Assembly: GCF_002803155.1 (NCBI RefSeq) | Contig: NZ_NNBP01000011.1 | Location: forward strand, 1-64,000 | Source of the DNA: Streptomyces sp. CB02959 | Lineage (GTDB): Bacteria > Actinomycetota > Actinomycetes > Streptomycetales > Streptomycetaceae | Reading direction: 5' to 3' | DNA: 64,000 bases | Part shown: positions 33,493-42,175 of the stretch, piece after piece | Position numbering within the stretch: the first letter of the stretch is position 1 | Layout of the letters: each line of letters opens with the position of its first letter | Notes under the pieces: generated by a model | The model's database searches: none | What the model was told of the DNA's origin: nothing | What the model saw: the letters and a program-made list of their open reading frames with translations, nothing else | Translations under genes and position numbers: made by a program

Positions 33493-34467
33493 ATGCCCGC
33501 ACTCCCACTGATCATCGACACCGACACCGGTTCCGACGACGCCGTCGCCCTGCTCCTGGCCGCCGCCAGCGGGCTCGGGGACATCCGGGCGGTGACGACG
33601 GTGGCCGGCAACGTGCCGGTCACCGTCGCCGCCCGCAACGCCCTGATCTCCCTGGAGACCGCCGGCCGCACGGACATCCCCGTCCACCTGGGCTGCGCCG
33701 GGCCGATGCTGCGCGAGGCGTCCGGCGCGCAGGACGTGCACGGCGAGGACGGGATGGGGAACACCGGCCTGCCCGACCCCGGCGCCGCGCCCCGGGACGG
33801 GCACGCGGTCGAGGCGCTGCTGTCCTACCCCCGCCGGCACCCCGGGGAGCTGACGCTGGTCACCCTCGCCCCGCTGACCAACATCGCCGCCGCCCTGCTG
33901 ATCGATCCGGAGTTGTTCACCCGCTACCGGCACGTGTACTGCATGGCAGGCGCCGCCGACCTGGCGGGCAACGTCTCCCCGACGGCGGAGTTCAACGTGT
34001 GGGCCGACCCCGAGGCGGCCCGGATCGTCACCCGGGCCGCCGACGCGGACAAGGTCACCTGGATCGGCTGGGACGTCTCCCGCAAGGACGCCGTCATGAC
34101 CCCCGCCGACCAGCGGCGCCTCCAGGAACTCGGCACCCCCATGGCGACGTTCACCCACCGCATCAACCGCACCGTCGCGGACTTCGCCCGCAACGTGACC
34201 GGCCTGGCCGGCTACGACCTGCCCGACCCCATCGCCATGGCCGTCGCCCTCGACCCCGCCCTGATCACCGAGCAGGAGCGGGCCCACGTGCAGATCTCCG
34301 TCGCCGACGAGACCCGCGGACAGCTGATCATCGACCGGCGGGTCTCCGCACCGGCCCCCAACCTCACCCTCGTACGACGCGTCGACGAGGCCGGATTCAA
34401 AAAGCTCCTCTTCGACACCGTCGCCGCCCCCGGCGCGCCGCTCCCCGGCGACGCCCCCGCCGGCTGA
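33493..34467 (+). CDS. Inosine/uridine-preferring nucleoside hydrolase
   Basis: The 324-residue protein begins PLIIDTDTGSDDAVALLLA, the calcium-binding DTDxGxDDA signature of nucleoside N-ribohydrolases. It also has the expected central segment TLVTLAPLTNIAAAL and the late AEFNVWADPEAA block. It hydrolyses ribonucleosides to base and ribose for salvage. GAAAGG precedes the ATG at 33493. It has no signal peptide. The 237 bases upstream hold nothing I can identify. Confidence 0.92.
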   Translation: MPALPLIIDTDTGSDDAVALLLAAASGLGDIRAVTTVAGNVPVTVAARNALISLETAGRTDIPVHLGCAGPMLREASGAQDVHGEDGMGNTGLPDPGAAPRDGHAVEALLSYPRRHPGELTLVTLAPLTNIAAALLIDPELFTRYRHVYCMAGAADLAGNVSPTAEFNVWADPEAARIVTRAADADKVTWIGWDVSRKDAVMTPADQRRLQELGTPMATFTHRINRTVADFARNVTGLAGYDLPDPIAMAVALDPALITEQERAHVQISVADETRGQLIIDRRVSAPAPNLTLVRRVDEAGFKKLLFDTVAAPGAPLPGDAPAG

Positions 34468-34477
34468 GGCGGATCGC

Positions 34478-34516
34478 CCGGCCCGGCGGCGCCACCGCGC
34501 CGCGGGGCCGGGCCGG
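34478..34516 (+). terminator. Hairpin after the nucleoside hydrolase gene
   Basis: CCGGCCCGG (34478-34486) pairs with CCGGGCCGG (34508-34516), with CGGCG/CGCCG pairing inside. It lies 11 bases after the stop codon and is a probable rho-independent-like terminator without a U-run. Confidence 0.55.
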
Positions 34517-34672
34517 TTGCCGCAAACGTGCCGGGCCGGGGGATCGCCCGGACGTGTGGTTTCTGAACTGAAAGCCTGTCAAAAACCACCTGGCGAAGGC
34601 TACTTGTACGGCTGAGCGGGCGTTCGGCGCCCGCCGAACCGACGCCGTACCGCCGCCCGTGGGGAGACGCCC

Positions 34673-36121
34673 GTGTCCACTGTCCTGCCCGGCTCCGACC
34701 GCCTGCTGCGCCGCACCCTCGGCGAGCGCCGCATCGCCCTGGTGGCATGGCGCCTCCTGGTGCTGCAGAGCGCCGACCCGACGGTCGCCGCGGGACTCGC
34801 GGAGTTCTCGACCTACCGCGCCCACCCCTGGCGCCGGGTGGAACACACCATGGACAGCGGCAAGCGGTTGTTCTTCTCCGACCGCGAGGGACTCGACCGG
34901 GAAATCGCCCGCCTGGAGCGGACGCACCGCCGGATCCACGGCACCGACCGGGAGGGCCGGTCGTTCACGGCGCTGGAGCCCGCGGTACGGGTGTGGGTAC
35001 TGGTGACGCTGTACGAGTCGATGACGGCGATGGCCGAACTGTCCGGCGCCCCCCTGAGCCCGGCCCAACGCGACCAGCTGTACGCCGAGTTCCGCTCCGT
35101 CTGCGATGCCTTCGGGCTGCCGGCGGAGCTCTTCCCGCCGACCGCCGCGGACGTCCCCGCCTACATGGACCGCACCGTCCGCGAACGCCTGGAGTACACC
35201 GAGGCCGCGCACGACCTGCTGTTCGAGATGCTGCGCCAGGCACCGGCCCCGCGCCGCCTGGGACGCCTCCGTCCCGCCTGGCCGCTGCTGCGCCCGGTGA
35301 TCGCCCGGATGCTGACCGCCCTGACCCTCGCGGACCTGCCACCGGCCTTCCGTGAGCGGTTCGGCCTGCGCCGCAGCCGCGGCGCCGCCGTCCTCTCCTG
35401 GACGCTGCACCGCGGCGGGCGCCACGTCATGACGCGCCTGCCCGACCGGCTGCGCTACCGCCGGCGGATGACCGGTGACGACCCCGCCCGGCAGGAGGCC
35501 GCCGCCGCGGACCATGGCACCCGTGGCACCGGTGGCACCGCACGGGCCGGATGGATGCCGCGGCCGCGCCGATCCGACCCCGGCACCGCCCGCCGGGCAC
35601 GGGTGGAGACGTTCTTCCGGCAGGTGCTGGACCAGACCGGCGACGGGTACCTCGCCGCCGCCGACCTTCAGGCCATGGCACACAACGTCTGCTGGCAGCT
35701 GGAACTGCCCGAGGACCGGGAAGCCCTGGTGTACGCGGGCTTCGACGCCTGGTGGCAGCAGATCCGCACCTCCATGGACACCGACGGCGACGGCCGGGTC
35801 TCCCTGGCGGAGTTCACCACGGGCGTGCTCGCCGGCATCGACCAGGACCCCGCATACCTCCACAAGGGCCTGCACCCCGCGCTGCGGGCGCTGTTCCGCG
35901 CGGCGGACACCGACGGCAGCGGGTACCTGGGCGCCGACGAATACCGTGTCCTGTTCGGCGGCTCCCGCGTCCACCCGGCCGAACTCAACCACGGCTTCCG
36001 CCAACTCGACGCCGACGGCGACGGGCAGATCACCGAGGACGAGTTCGTCGCGGCGTTCACCGCCTACTTCACCGCCCGCGGCGACACCGCGGCCGGCGCC
36101 CAACTGCTCGGCCGCCCCTGA
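34673..36121 (+). CDS. MpaB/DUF2236-family oxygenase-like protein fused to four EF-hands
   Basis: The 482-residue protein has two unrelated modules. Residues 1-260 match the DUF2236 (MpaB/latex-clearing-protein) family of haem oxygenases: STYRAHPWRRVEHTM, then VLVTLYESMTAM, then YMDRTVRERLEYT. Residues 305-470 are calerythrin-like with EF-hand loops starting at Asp320, Asp369, Asp412 and Asp446. Loops 2-4 have canonical 12-residue patterns ending in Glu. Loop 1 ends in Asp and is degenerate. A Gly/Ala/Arg-rich linker separates the halves. The fusion implies calcium-dependent control of a redox enzyme. GTG 34673 follows GGGGAG. Confidence 0.8.
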   Translation: MSTVLPGSDRLLRRTLGERRIALVAWRLLVLQSADPTVAAGLAEFSTYRAHPWRRVEHTMDSGKRLFFSDREGLDREIARLERTHRRIHGTDREGRSFTALEPAVRVWVLVTLYESMTAMAELSGAPLSPAQRDQLYAEFRSVCDAFGLPAELFPPTAADVPAYMDRTVRERLEYTEAAHDLLFEMLRQAPAPRRLGRLRPAWPLLRPVIARMLTALTLADLPPAFRERFGLRRSRGAAVLSWTLHRGGRHVMTRLPDRLRYRRRMTGDDPARQEAAAADHGTRGTGGTARAGWMPRPRRSDPGTARRARVETFFRQVLDQTGDGYLAAADLQAMAHNVCWQLELPEDREALVYAGFDAWWQQIRTSMDTDGDGRVSLAEFTTGVLAGIDQDPAYLHKGLHPALRALFRAADTDGSGYLGADEYRVLFGGSRVHPAELNHGFRQLDADGDGQITEDEFVAAFTAYFTARGDTAAGAQLLGRP

Positions 36122-36157
36122 CCCCGGCCCCTGACCCCGGCCACCGTCACCGGCCCG

Positions 36158-36556
36158 TCACGGCGTCCGCCGCGGTCGCCAGGTCGCGGTGATCGACAGG
36201 GACGCCCGCCCGTCGCCCGCGACGATGCCGAGCTTGAGGTCCTGCCCGACCTGCACGCCGAACTGCACCGATAGCTCGTCCGGGGGCTGCTCGGCGGAGG
36301 CGACCGCATCGTGGATCTCCTGGAGCAGCGGGCCCAGCGGCCGGAGGGTGGTGCGCAGCGCCGCCACCGCGGCCGCGGCGACCCGTTCGCCGCCGCGGGC
36401 CGCCGGCATCCCCGGTCCGGTCCCCTCCGGCAGGGCCGCCGCCGCCCCGCCGGGCATGCTGTCCGGCCGGGACGCGCCCGGCACCGGAGCGAGTTCCAGG
36501 CGGATGGACGTCCCGTCGGCGAGGGTGAGTTCAGCGTCGGGCGGCACGTCCTTCAT
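36158..36556 (-). CDS. Trypsin-co-occurring domain 1 (trypco1) protein
   Basis: The 132-residue protein matches the small CU044_2847/trypco1 family: an N-terminal ELTLADGTSIRLELAP strand region, a variable middle, then helical PLLQEIHDAVAS, and a C-terminal LSVQFGVQVGQDLKLGIV with SLSITATWRP. Members are encoded next to trypsin-like or caspase-like effectors in putative conflict systems and are thought to be adaptors. No protease gene is adjacent here, the nearest being at 18291. No clear ribosome site precedes the ATG, and a longer Pro-rich start is possible. Confidence 0.7.
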   Translation of the reverse strand: MKDVPPDAELTLADGTSIRLELAPVPGASRPDSMPGGAAAALPEGTGPGMPAARGGERVAAAAVAALRTTLRPLGPLLQEIHDAVASAEQPPDELSVQFGVQVGQDLKLGIVAGDGRASLSITATWRPRRTP

Positions 36557-36979
36557 TGTGCCGATCACGGGTGGTGGCGGCAGTGGAACGGCCGGATCGG
36601 CGGTGGCCGCCGGGTTTGGTGGAGGTGCCGTGGGCCCGGCCGACGGCGGACGGGAGTCCCATGGGCTCCCCGGGAGGCCGAGGGGCTCAGCCGGTGCCGG
36701 GCCGGATCGACCGGGCGGGCCGGAAGATCGGCTTCGCTGTGTGGTCAACTCGCCACCACGCGTGAGAATTCCCATGGGAGGCGGGAGCGCGGCGGCCCCG
36801 GGCGGTGCGCCCCTGCCGACCGCCGTGCGCCCCCTCGGCCGCCCGCGCCCCGTAACGCCGAAGTCGCCGGTTTGGCGCAGTCGCGCACCGCTGACGTAAA
36901 GTTCCGCCGAAGCTCGAACAGGCAATCCCATGGGCCCAAGGCCGGCCTGCAGAGACCGAACGAACCCAGGGAAAACCCA
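36557..36979. other. Divergent intergenic region without a supported gene
   Basis: This 423-base gap separates the divergent trypco1 and SDR genes. It is GC-rich and open in several frames, but none has a ribosome site or a recognisable product. Bases 36760-36785 include GAATTCCCATGGGAGG, and the stretch before 36980 is relatively AT-rich and probably holds the SDR promoter. Confidence 0.5.
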
Positions 36980-38458
36980 GTGAAAGCCGCAGCGGCGATG
37001 ACGGTGACCGAAGCAGACCGGGCCGAGAGCACGGGAATCGACGCCGAGCGGATGGCGATCTGCCTGAGCGTCCTCGAAGAGCTGGACGCCCTGCCGGTGG
37101 ACCATCCGGACGCGATCACCATACGACGGGCCACCGCCGGCATCTTCCGCGAGGTCAAGCGGCGCCGCCGGCAGGACCGCCGGGCCGCCAAGACCGCCCA
37201 CGACAAGGCCGTCACCGAGGCCACCGCCACCGGTGCCGCCGACCGGATCGACGACGAGACCATGGGCCGCGCCCTCGCCAGCTCGGTGAGCACGGACGTC
37301 GCCGGCGTCCTGCAGCGGCCCCGCAGCTGCTACGTCTGCAAGTCCCGGTACGTCCGGGTCGACGCCTTCTACCACCAGCTGTGCCCGTCCTGCGCCCAGG
37401 AGAACCGGGCCCGCCGGGAGGCCCGCGCCGACCTCACGGGGCGGCGTGCGCTGCTCACCGGCGGCCGCGCCAAGATCGGCATGTACATCGCGCTCCGGTT
37501 GCTGCGGGACGGCGCCCACACCACCATCACCACGCGTTTCCCCAACGACGCGGTCCGGCGCTTCACGGCGATGCCGGACAGTGCGGAGTGGCTGCACCGG
37601 CTGAAGATCGTCGGGATCGACCTCCGCGACCCGTCCCAGGTCCTCTCGCTCGCCGAGACGGTGAGCGCCGAGGGCCCGCTGGACATCCTGATCAACAACG
37701 CCGCGCAGACCGTCCGCCGCTCGCCCGAGGCGTACCGCCAGCTGGTGGAGGCCGAGTCCGCGCCGCTGCCCGCCGGGGAACTGCCCGCCTCCGTCGTCCT
37801 GGGCCACTTCGGCAGCGGCGCCCCCGCCCTGCCCGCCGTGGCGCCCGGCGGCCCGGCCGCGCTGACCGCCGAGAACCTCACCGCCCTCGCGCTGACCCGG
37901 GGCTCCGCCTCGCCGGCCCGGATCGAGGCGGGCACCGCGATCGACGCCGGTGGGCTGGTGCCCGACCTGCACCCGACCAACAGCTGGATCCACAAGGTGG
38001 ACGAGGTCGACCCGCTCGAACTGCTGGAAGTCCAGCTCTGCAATATGACCGCGCCGTTCCTCCTGGTCAGCAAGTTGCGTCCGGCGCTCGCGGCGGCCCC
38101 GGCCCGGCGCAAGTACGTGGTGAACGTCTCCGCGATGGAGGGCCAGTTCAGCCGCGGCTACAAGGGTGCCGGCCACCCGCACACCAACATGGCCAAGGCC
38201 GCGCTCAACATGCTCACCCGCACCAGCGCCAGCGAGATGCTGGAGACCGACGGCATCCTGATGACCGCGGTCGACACCGGCTGGATCACCGACGAGCGCC
38301 CGCACCCGGACAAGATGCGGCTGGCCGACGAGGGCTTCCACGCCCCGCTGGACCTGGTGGACGGTGCGGCCCGGGTCTACGACCCGATCGTCCGCGGCGA
38401 ACAGGGCGAGGACCTGCACGGCTGCTTCCTCAAGGACTACGCCCCGTCTCCCTGGTGA
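36980..38458 (+). CDS. Divergent SDR oxidoreductase with N-terminal zinc ribbon
   Basis: This 492-residue protein is nearly twice the usual SDR length. Residues 1-150 are helical and basic and include two CxxC pairs (Cys117/120, Cys135/138), a probable zinc ribbon. The Rossmann motif TGGRAKIG follows at 160-167, then ILINNAAQT and NVSAMEGQFSRGYKG. The catalytic YxxxK position reads TNMAK, so the usual Tyr is Thr and only Lys remains. The same HTNMAKAALNM stretch is, as I recall, found in a few other SDR proteins. AGGGA lies seven bases before GTG 36980. Substrate unknown. Confidence 0.75.
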   Translation: MKAAAAMTVTEADRAESTGIDAERMAICLSVLEELDALPVDHPDAITIRRATAGIFREVKRRRRQDRRAAKTAHDKAVTEATATGAADRIDDETMGRALASSVSTDVAGVLQRPRSCYVCKSRYVRVDAFYHQLCPSCAQENRARREARADLTGRRALLTGGRAKIGMYIALRLLRDGAHTTITTRFPNDAVRRFTAMPDSAEWLHRLKIVGIDLRDPSQVLSLAETVSAEGPLDILINNAAQTVRRSPEAYRQLVEAESAPLPAGELPASVVLGHFGSGAPALPAVAPGGPAALTAENLTALALTRGSASPARIEAGTAIDAGGLVPDLHPTNSWIHKVDEVDPLELLEVQLCNMTAPFLLVSKLRPALAAAPARRKYVVNVSAMEGQFSRGYKGAGHPHTNMAKAALNMLTRTSASEMLETDGILMTAVDTGWITDERPHPDKMRLADEGFHAPLDLVDGAARVYDPIVRGEQGEDLHGCFLKDYAPSPW

Positions 38459-38539
38459 GCCCGCGGGACGCCGGCGCGGTGCCGCCCTCCGGCGGCACCG
38501 GCCGCTCGTACGGAGATCACCGCGCCGTACCCTGGTGAC

Positions 38540-38914
38540 GTGACCACGACCACATCCGGCTCCGCTCCCGTGCCCGATTCCGACGACGTCCGCCGTATCG
38601 CGCTCTCGCTCCCGCAGACCGCGGAGAAGCAGGCCTGGGGCATGCCCACCTTCCGGGTCGCCGGGAAGATGTTCATCACCGTGCCCGACGACGAGACCTC
38701 CTTCGCCGTGCGGTGTCCCGCGCACGAGCGCGGTGAGCTGATCGCGGCGGAGCCGGAGAAGTTCTGGGTGCCGCCGCACGAGGCCGGCTCGAACTGGGTG
38801 CGGGTGCGGCTGGCCGCCCTCGACGACCTGGACGAACTCCGCGACATCCTCGTCGACTCGTGGCGGCAGGCGGCCCCCGACGACCTCGTCGCGGCCTACC
38901 TCACCACCGGCTGA
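38540..38914 (+). CDS. MmcQ/YjbR-family protein
   Basis: The 124-residue protein matches the MmcQ/YjbR family: VRRIALSLPQTAEKQAWGMPTFRVAGK, then FAVRCPAHERGELIAAEP and a C-terminal helical LVDSWRQAAPDDLVAAYL. The fold is CyaY-like and is sometimes called DNA-binding, without firm function. The start is GTG 38540. Its last 14 bases overlap the end of the convergent alcohol dehydrogenase gene, so there is no room for a terminator between them. Confidence 0.85.
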   Translation: MTTTTSGSAPVPDSDDVRRIALSLPQTAEKQAWGMPTFRVAGKMFITVPDDETSFAVRCPAHERGELIAAEPEKFWVPPHEAGSNWVRVRLAALDDLDELRDILVDSWRQAAPDDLVAAYLTTG

Positions 38915-39947
38915 ACTCCTCGTCGGGTACCAGCACGGCCGCCCCCTGGACCCGGTCGCCGGCCAGGTCGGCGAGCGCCTCGGGCGCCCGGCCGAGCGGA
39001 TACGGGCTGGTGGTGACCTTGATCCCGATCCGTTCCGCGGTCTTGAGGAACTCCCGCCCGTCGCGCCGGGTGTTCGCCGTCACGCTGCACAGGTTCCGCT
39101 CGTAGAAGAGGTGTTCCTGATAGGTGAGCGGGGGGATGTCGGTGAGGTGGATCCCGGCGACGGCGAGCGTTCCCGACCGGTCGAGCGCCGCCAGCGCCAC
39201 CGGTACCAGATCGCCCACCGGCGCGAAGAGGATCGCGGAGTCCAGCGGTTCGGGCGGGCGGTCGTAGGCGCCACCGGTGGACACCGCGCCCAGCTCGCGC
39301 GCCAGATCCCGGGCCCGCGCGGACCGGGTGAGCACGTGCACCCGGGCCCCTTCGGCCACCGCGACCTGCGCCGCCAGGTGTGCCGAGCCGCCGAAGCCGT
39401 AGATGCCGAGCCGCCCGCCCGGTGGCAGTGCGCACCGCCGCAGCGCCCGGTAGCCGATGATGCCCGCGCACAGCAGCGGGGCCAGCGTCGTCGCGGGCAC
39501 GGACTCCGGCAGCGGGTACGCGTAGTCCGCCGGCAGCAGCGTCCGGTCCGCGAAGCCGCCGTCCGCGTCCCAGCCGGTGTACCGCGAGGCCGGGCAGAGG
39601 TTCTCGGCGCCGGCCCGGCAGTACCGGCACTCCCCGCAGGTGGCACGCAGCCAGGCCCCGCCGACCCGGTCGCCGGTCCGGAACCGCGTCACCGCCGCAC
39701 CCGCGGCAGCCACCCGGCCCACGATCTCGTGTCCCGGTACGGTGGCCGGCCGGTGCGGCGGAAGATCACCCTCAGCGAGATGCAGATCCGTACGACAGAC
39801 ACCGCAGGCCTCCACCGTCACCAGTAGGTCCCCGGGGCCCGGCTCCGGGACGGGGCGGCGCACCCGCGCCAGCGGCCCGGAGCCGGCCGGTCCCGGTCGC
39901 TCCACGGCCCACCCGGTCAGCGTCTCCGGGTGCACGGCGCACGCCAT
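38901..39947 (-). CDS. Zinc-dependent alcohol dehydrogenase
   Basis: The 348-residue medium-chain dehydrogenase has catalytic-zinc residues Cys51 (GVCRTD) and His73-Glu74 (PGHE), a structural-zinc lobe with Cys104, Cys107, Cys110 and Cys118, and an NAD-binding GIYGFGGSAHLAAQ segment. It oxidises alcohols or reduces aldehydes. Start at 39947 is uncertain because GAGGG lies too close, and a GTG 12 bases further in fits the spacing better. Confidence 0.88.
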   Translation of the reverse strand: MACAVHPETLTGWAVERPGPAGSGPLARVRRPVPEPGPGDLLVTVEACGVCRTDLHLAEGDLPPHRPATVPGHEIVGRVAAAGAAVTRFRTGDRVGGAWLRATCGECRYCRAGAENLCPASRYTGWDADGGFADRTLLPADYAYPLPESVPATTLAPLLCAGIIGYRALRRCALPPGGRLGIYGFGGSAHLAAQVAVAEGARVHVLTRSARARDLARELGAVSTGGAYDRPPEPLDSAILFAPVGDLVPVALAALDRSGTLAVAGIHLTDIPPLTYQEHLFYERNLCSVTANTRRDGREFLKTAERIGIKVTTSPYPLGRAPEALADLAGDRVQGAAVLVPDEEFSRW

Positions 39948-40024
39948 ACCCTCAGCGTCCCGCCCGCCCGCCGCCCGGGCAAACGCTGTGCCGCCCGGCC
40001 TGGCTCGATCGTGCGCAGGCAACT

Positions 40025-40040
40025 TCTACAGTGATGTAGA
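40025..40040. promoter_or_regulatory. Palindrome TCTACA-N4-TGTAGA in promoter region
   Basis: A perfect 6+4+6 palindrome lies 44 bases upstream of the small membrane-protein gene start and 78 bases upstream of the divergent dehydrogenase start. The half-site resembles those of BlaI/MecI-type repressors, but the four-base spacer is longer than usual. No regulator gene is adjacent. Confidence 0.4.
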
Positions 40041-40083
40041 TTTTCGGTCCGCACCTACCCAACGACCAAGGAGAGGATGTCCC

Positions 40084-40350
40084 GTGGGCATCGTCAGCTG
40101 GATCGTGCTCGGGCTCCTGGCCGGGGCGATAGCCAAGTTCCTGCTCCCCGGACGTGATCCGGGCGGACTGGTGGGCACCACGCTCATCGGCATCGCCGGT
40201 TCGTTCATCGGCGGTTGGCTGTCGGCGAAGTTCCTGCACCGCCCGATCGCGCACAACTTCTTCGACCTCGCGACCTGGATCGCGGCCGTCGCCGGCGCCC
40301 TGGTTCTGCTTGTCGCCTACCGGTTGCTGTTCGGGAACTCCCGGAACTGA
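40084..40350 (+). CDS. GlsB/YeaQ/YmgE family stress-response membrane protein
   Basis: The 88-residue protein has three transmembrane segments and the family signature SWIVLGLLAGAIAKFLLPG, then GGLVGTTLIGIAGSFIGGWL. This small protein is also called transglycosylase-associated protein and is linked to stress responses. AAGGAGAGG precedes GTG 40084. It forms a probable stress-gene group with the TerD gene that follows. Confidence 0.9.
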   Translation: MGIVSWIVLGLLAGAIAKFLLPGRDPGGLVGTTLIGIAGSFIGGWLSAKFLHRPIAHNFFDLATWIAAVAGALVLLVAYRLLFGNSRN

Positions 40351-40496
40351 GCGGATGCCCGGCGCGGCGGCGGTGTCGATTTCCGTCCCGGAATGTCGGC
40401 TTCTACTGTGAGGTGGATCCTGGATTCGTCGGTGGAAGCCGGAACTGCCGTGCCGGCGCGTCCGTTTCCAGTTGAGACCGACATATGGGGAATCAG

Positions 40497-41078
40497 ATGA
40501 GTGTGAACTTGAGCAAGGGCCAGAAGGTCAGCCTGAGCAAGTCCGACGGCGGCGCGCTGAGCGTGGTCCGGATGGGGCTGGGCTGGCAGGCGGCACGCCG
40601 CAAGGGCTTCCTCGCCCGGCTCACCGCCCGCGAGATCGACCTCGACGCCTCGGCCGTGCTCTTCGCCGGCCAGCAGCCCGTGGACGTCGTCTTCTTCAAC
40701 CACCTGGTCAGCGACGACGGCTCGGTGCGGCACACCGGCGACAACCTCGTCGGCGGCGCCGGCCAGGGGGGCGACGACGAGTCGATCCTGGTCGACCTGC
40801 AGCGGGTGCCGGTCCACGTCGACCAGATCGTCTTCACCGTCAACTCCTTCACCGGACAGACCTTCCAGGAGGTGGAGAACGCCTTCTGCCGTCTGCTCGA
40901 CGACGCCACCGGCCAGGAGCTGGCCCGCTACTCCCTCTCCGGCGGCGGCTCGCACACCGCCCAGATCATGGCCAAGGTCTTCCGGTCGGACGGCGGTTGG
41001 GAGATGGCGGCGCTCGGCACGGCCGCCCAGGGCCGCACGTTCGAGGACCTGATGCCCGCCATCGCCGCGCATCTGTGA
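40497..41078 (+). CDS. TerD-family stress/tellurium-resistance protein
   Basis: The 193-residue protein starts MSVNLSKGQKVSLSK and contains the TerD calcium-site region: DLDASAVLF, then VVFFNHLVSDDGSVRHTGDN and GGDDESILVDL. It is of the CABP/TerD type, which binds Ca2+ and is linked to tellurite and oxidative stress tolerance. ATG 40497 has GGGGA six bases upstream. An ATG at 40485 is unlikely as that site would be inside the frame. Confidence 0.92.
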   Translation: MSVNLSKGQKVSLSKSDGGALSVVRMGLGWQAARRKGFLARLTAREIDLDASAVLFAGQQPVDVVFFNHLVSDDGSVRHTGDNLVGGAGQGGDDESILVDLQRVPVHVDQIVFTVNSFTGQTFQEVENAFCRLLDDATGQELARYSLSGGGSHTAQIMAKVFRSDGGWEMAALGTAAQGRTFEDLMPAIAAHL

Positions 41079-41165
41079 GTCCCCGGTCCGCGCGCTCCCG
41101 GCCCGGATCTCCGGGCTCCCGGGGTGCCGTGGACCGGCGGCCGCGGGCGCAAGGGGACGGTGCCG

Positions 41166-41197
41166 GCGCCGCCGAGGGGTGACACCCTCGGCGGCGC
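41166..41197. terminator. Hairpin between TerD gene and convergent membrane-protein gene
   Basis: A perfect 13-bp stem (41166-41178 with 41185-41197) and six-base loop GTGACA sit just before the stop of the minus-strand gene, in position to end transcription from both sides. Confidence 0.7.
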
Positions 41198-41200
41198 GGG

Positions 41201-42019
41201 TCAGGGCGCCCCGGGCGAGCTCGGCCCCGAGAAGCCCGGGCTGCCGAAGTCGGGTCCGGCGAAGTCCGGGCTGGCGTACTCCGGGGAGCTGAAGCCGGGG
41301 CCGTCGGCCCGTGCCGGGCGGGCCTCGCCCCCACCGCCGGCCACCCCGGCGGTGGCCGGGCGGGGGAGTGCGGGCCGTCCGCCGGGTCCCCCGCCGCCCG
41401 TCGCGCGATCGATCCGGCCGAGCAGGAACGGCATGATCCCCCGTTCCAGCAGGGCGAGTTGCCAGGCGTCGTGCGCCCGGGCGGCCGCCGGATCGGCCTC
41501 GTCGGACATCTGGGCGTCGGCCGCCGCGCGGTTGCGCGAGGCCGTCACCAGCATCCAGGTCAGCCCCGTCAGGGTCGCCACCCCGGCGACCCCGGCGGAC
41601 GTCCAGCCGGCGGCGATCAGCTCGTCGGCGAGCCGGGACGGTGCGGCCACGGCGCGCAGACCGAAGCCGAACAGCAGGAAGACGGCAGCGGCGGTGGCGG
41701 CCAGACCGGGCACCAGCACCCCCAGCGCCGGGAGCACCCCGCCGCTCCGGGACGTCGTCCCGGGGGCGGGCGGCGGCGGGACCGGGCCGGTGTCACCGGC
41801 CGCGTCGGCGCGCAGCCGGACGAGCTCGCGGTATTCGGCGGCCGCCGTGGCGGTCAGGGCGTCGCGCGCTCCGAGTGCCGCGCTGCGCAGCTGCTCGGCG
41901 TTGAGCGAACCGACCGTGTGCGACAGCGCCGCCCTGATCTCCGGGGAGTTCAGGGCCTGGTCCACGGTGTGCTCGAACGCGGCGGTGTCCGGTGCCTGTA
42001 AGCGGTCGTTCTGGTGCAC
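41201..42019 (-). CDS. Hypothetical two-TM membrane protein with C-terminal FxSP repeats
   Basis: The 272-residue protein has a helical cytosolic N-terminal part (ALNSPEIRAALSHTV), two transmembrane segments at about 90-125 and 130-165, a polar helical part, and a low-complexity tail in which SP- or GP-containing five-residue units (SPEYA, SPDFA, GPDFG, SPGFS) recur. GGGGAA precedes GTG 42019 by about six bases. I do not recognise a named family. No enzymatic motif is present. Confidence 0.7.
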   Translation of the reverse strand: MHQNDRLQAPDTAAFEHTVDQALNSPEIRAALSHTVGSLNAEQLRSAALGARDALTATAAAEYRELVRLRADAAGDTGPVPPPPAPGTTSRSGGVLPALGVLVPGLAATAAAVFLLFGFGLRAVAAPSRLADELIAAGWTSAGVAGVATLTGLTWMLVTASRNRAAADAQMSDEADPAAARAHDAWQLALLERGIMPFLLGRIDRATGGGGPGGRPALPRPATAGVAGGGGEARPARADGPGFSSPEYASPDFAGPDFGSPGFSGPSSPGAP

Positions 42020-42175
42020 GTGTATTCCCCGATGGGTTGAGAGCCAAGATTGCCCGACGGTCCGGCCCGGTGCTCGGCCGCGTCGTCCGGACGGTGGCGT
42101 GGTGCGGCCACTGTCCGGACAACGCGGTGCACCCCTTGATGGTTCCCTGCTTGCGCAATCCCTAAAGTGTTGCTC

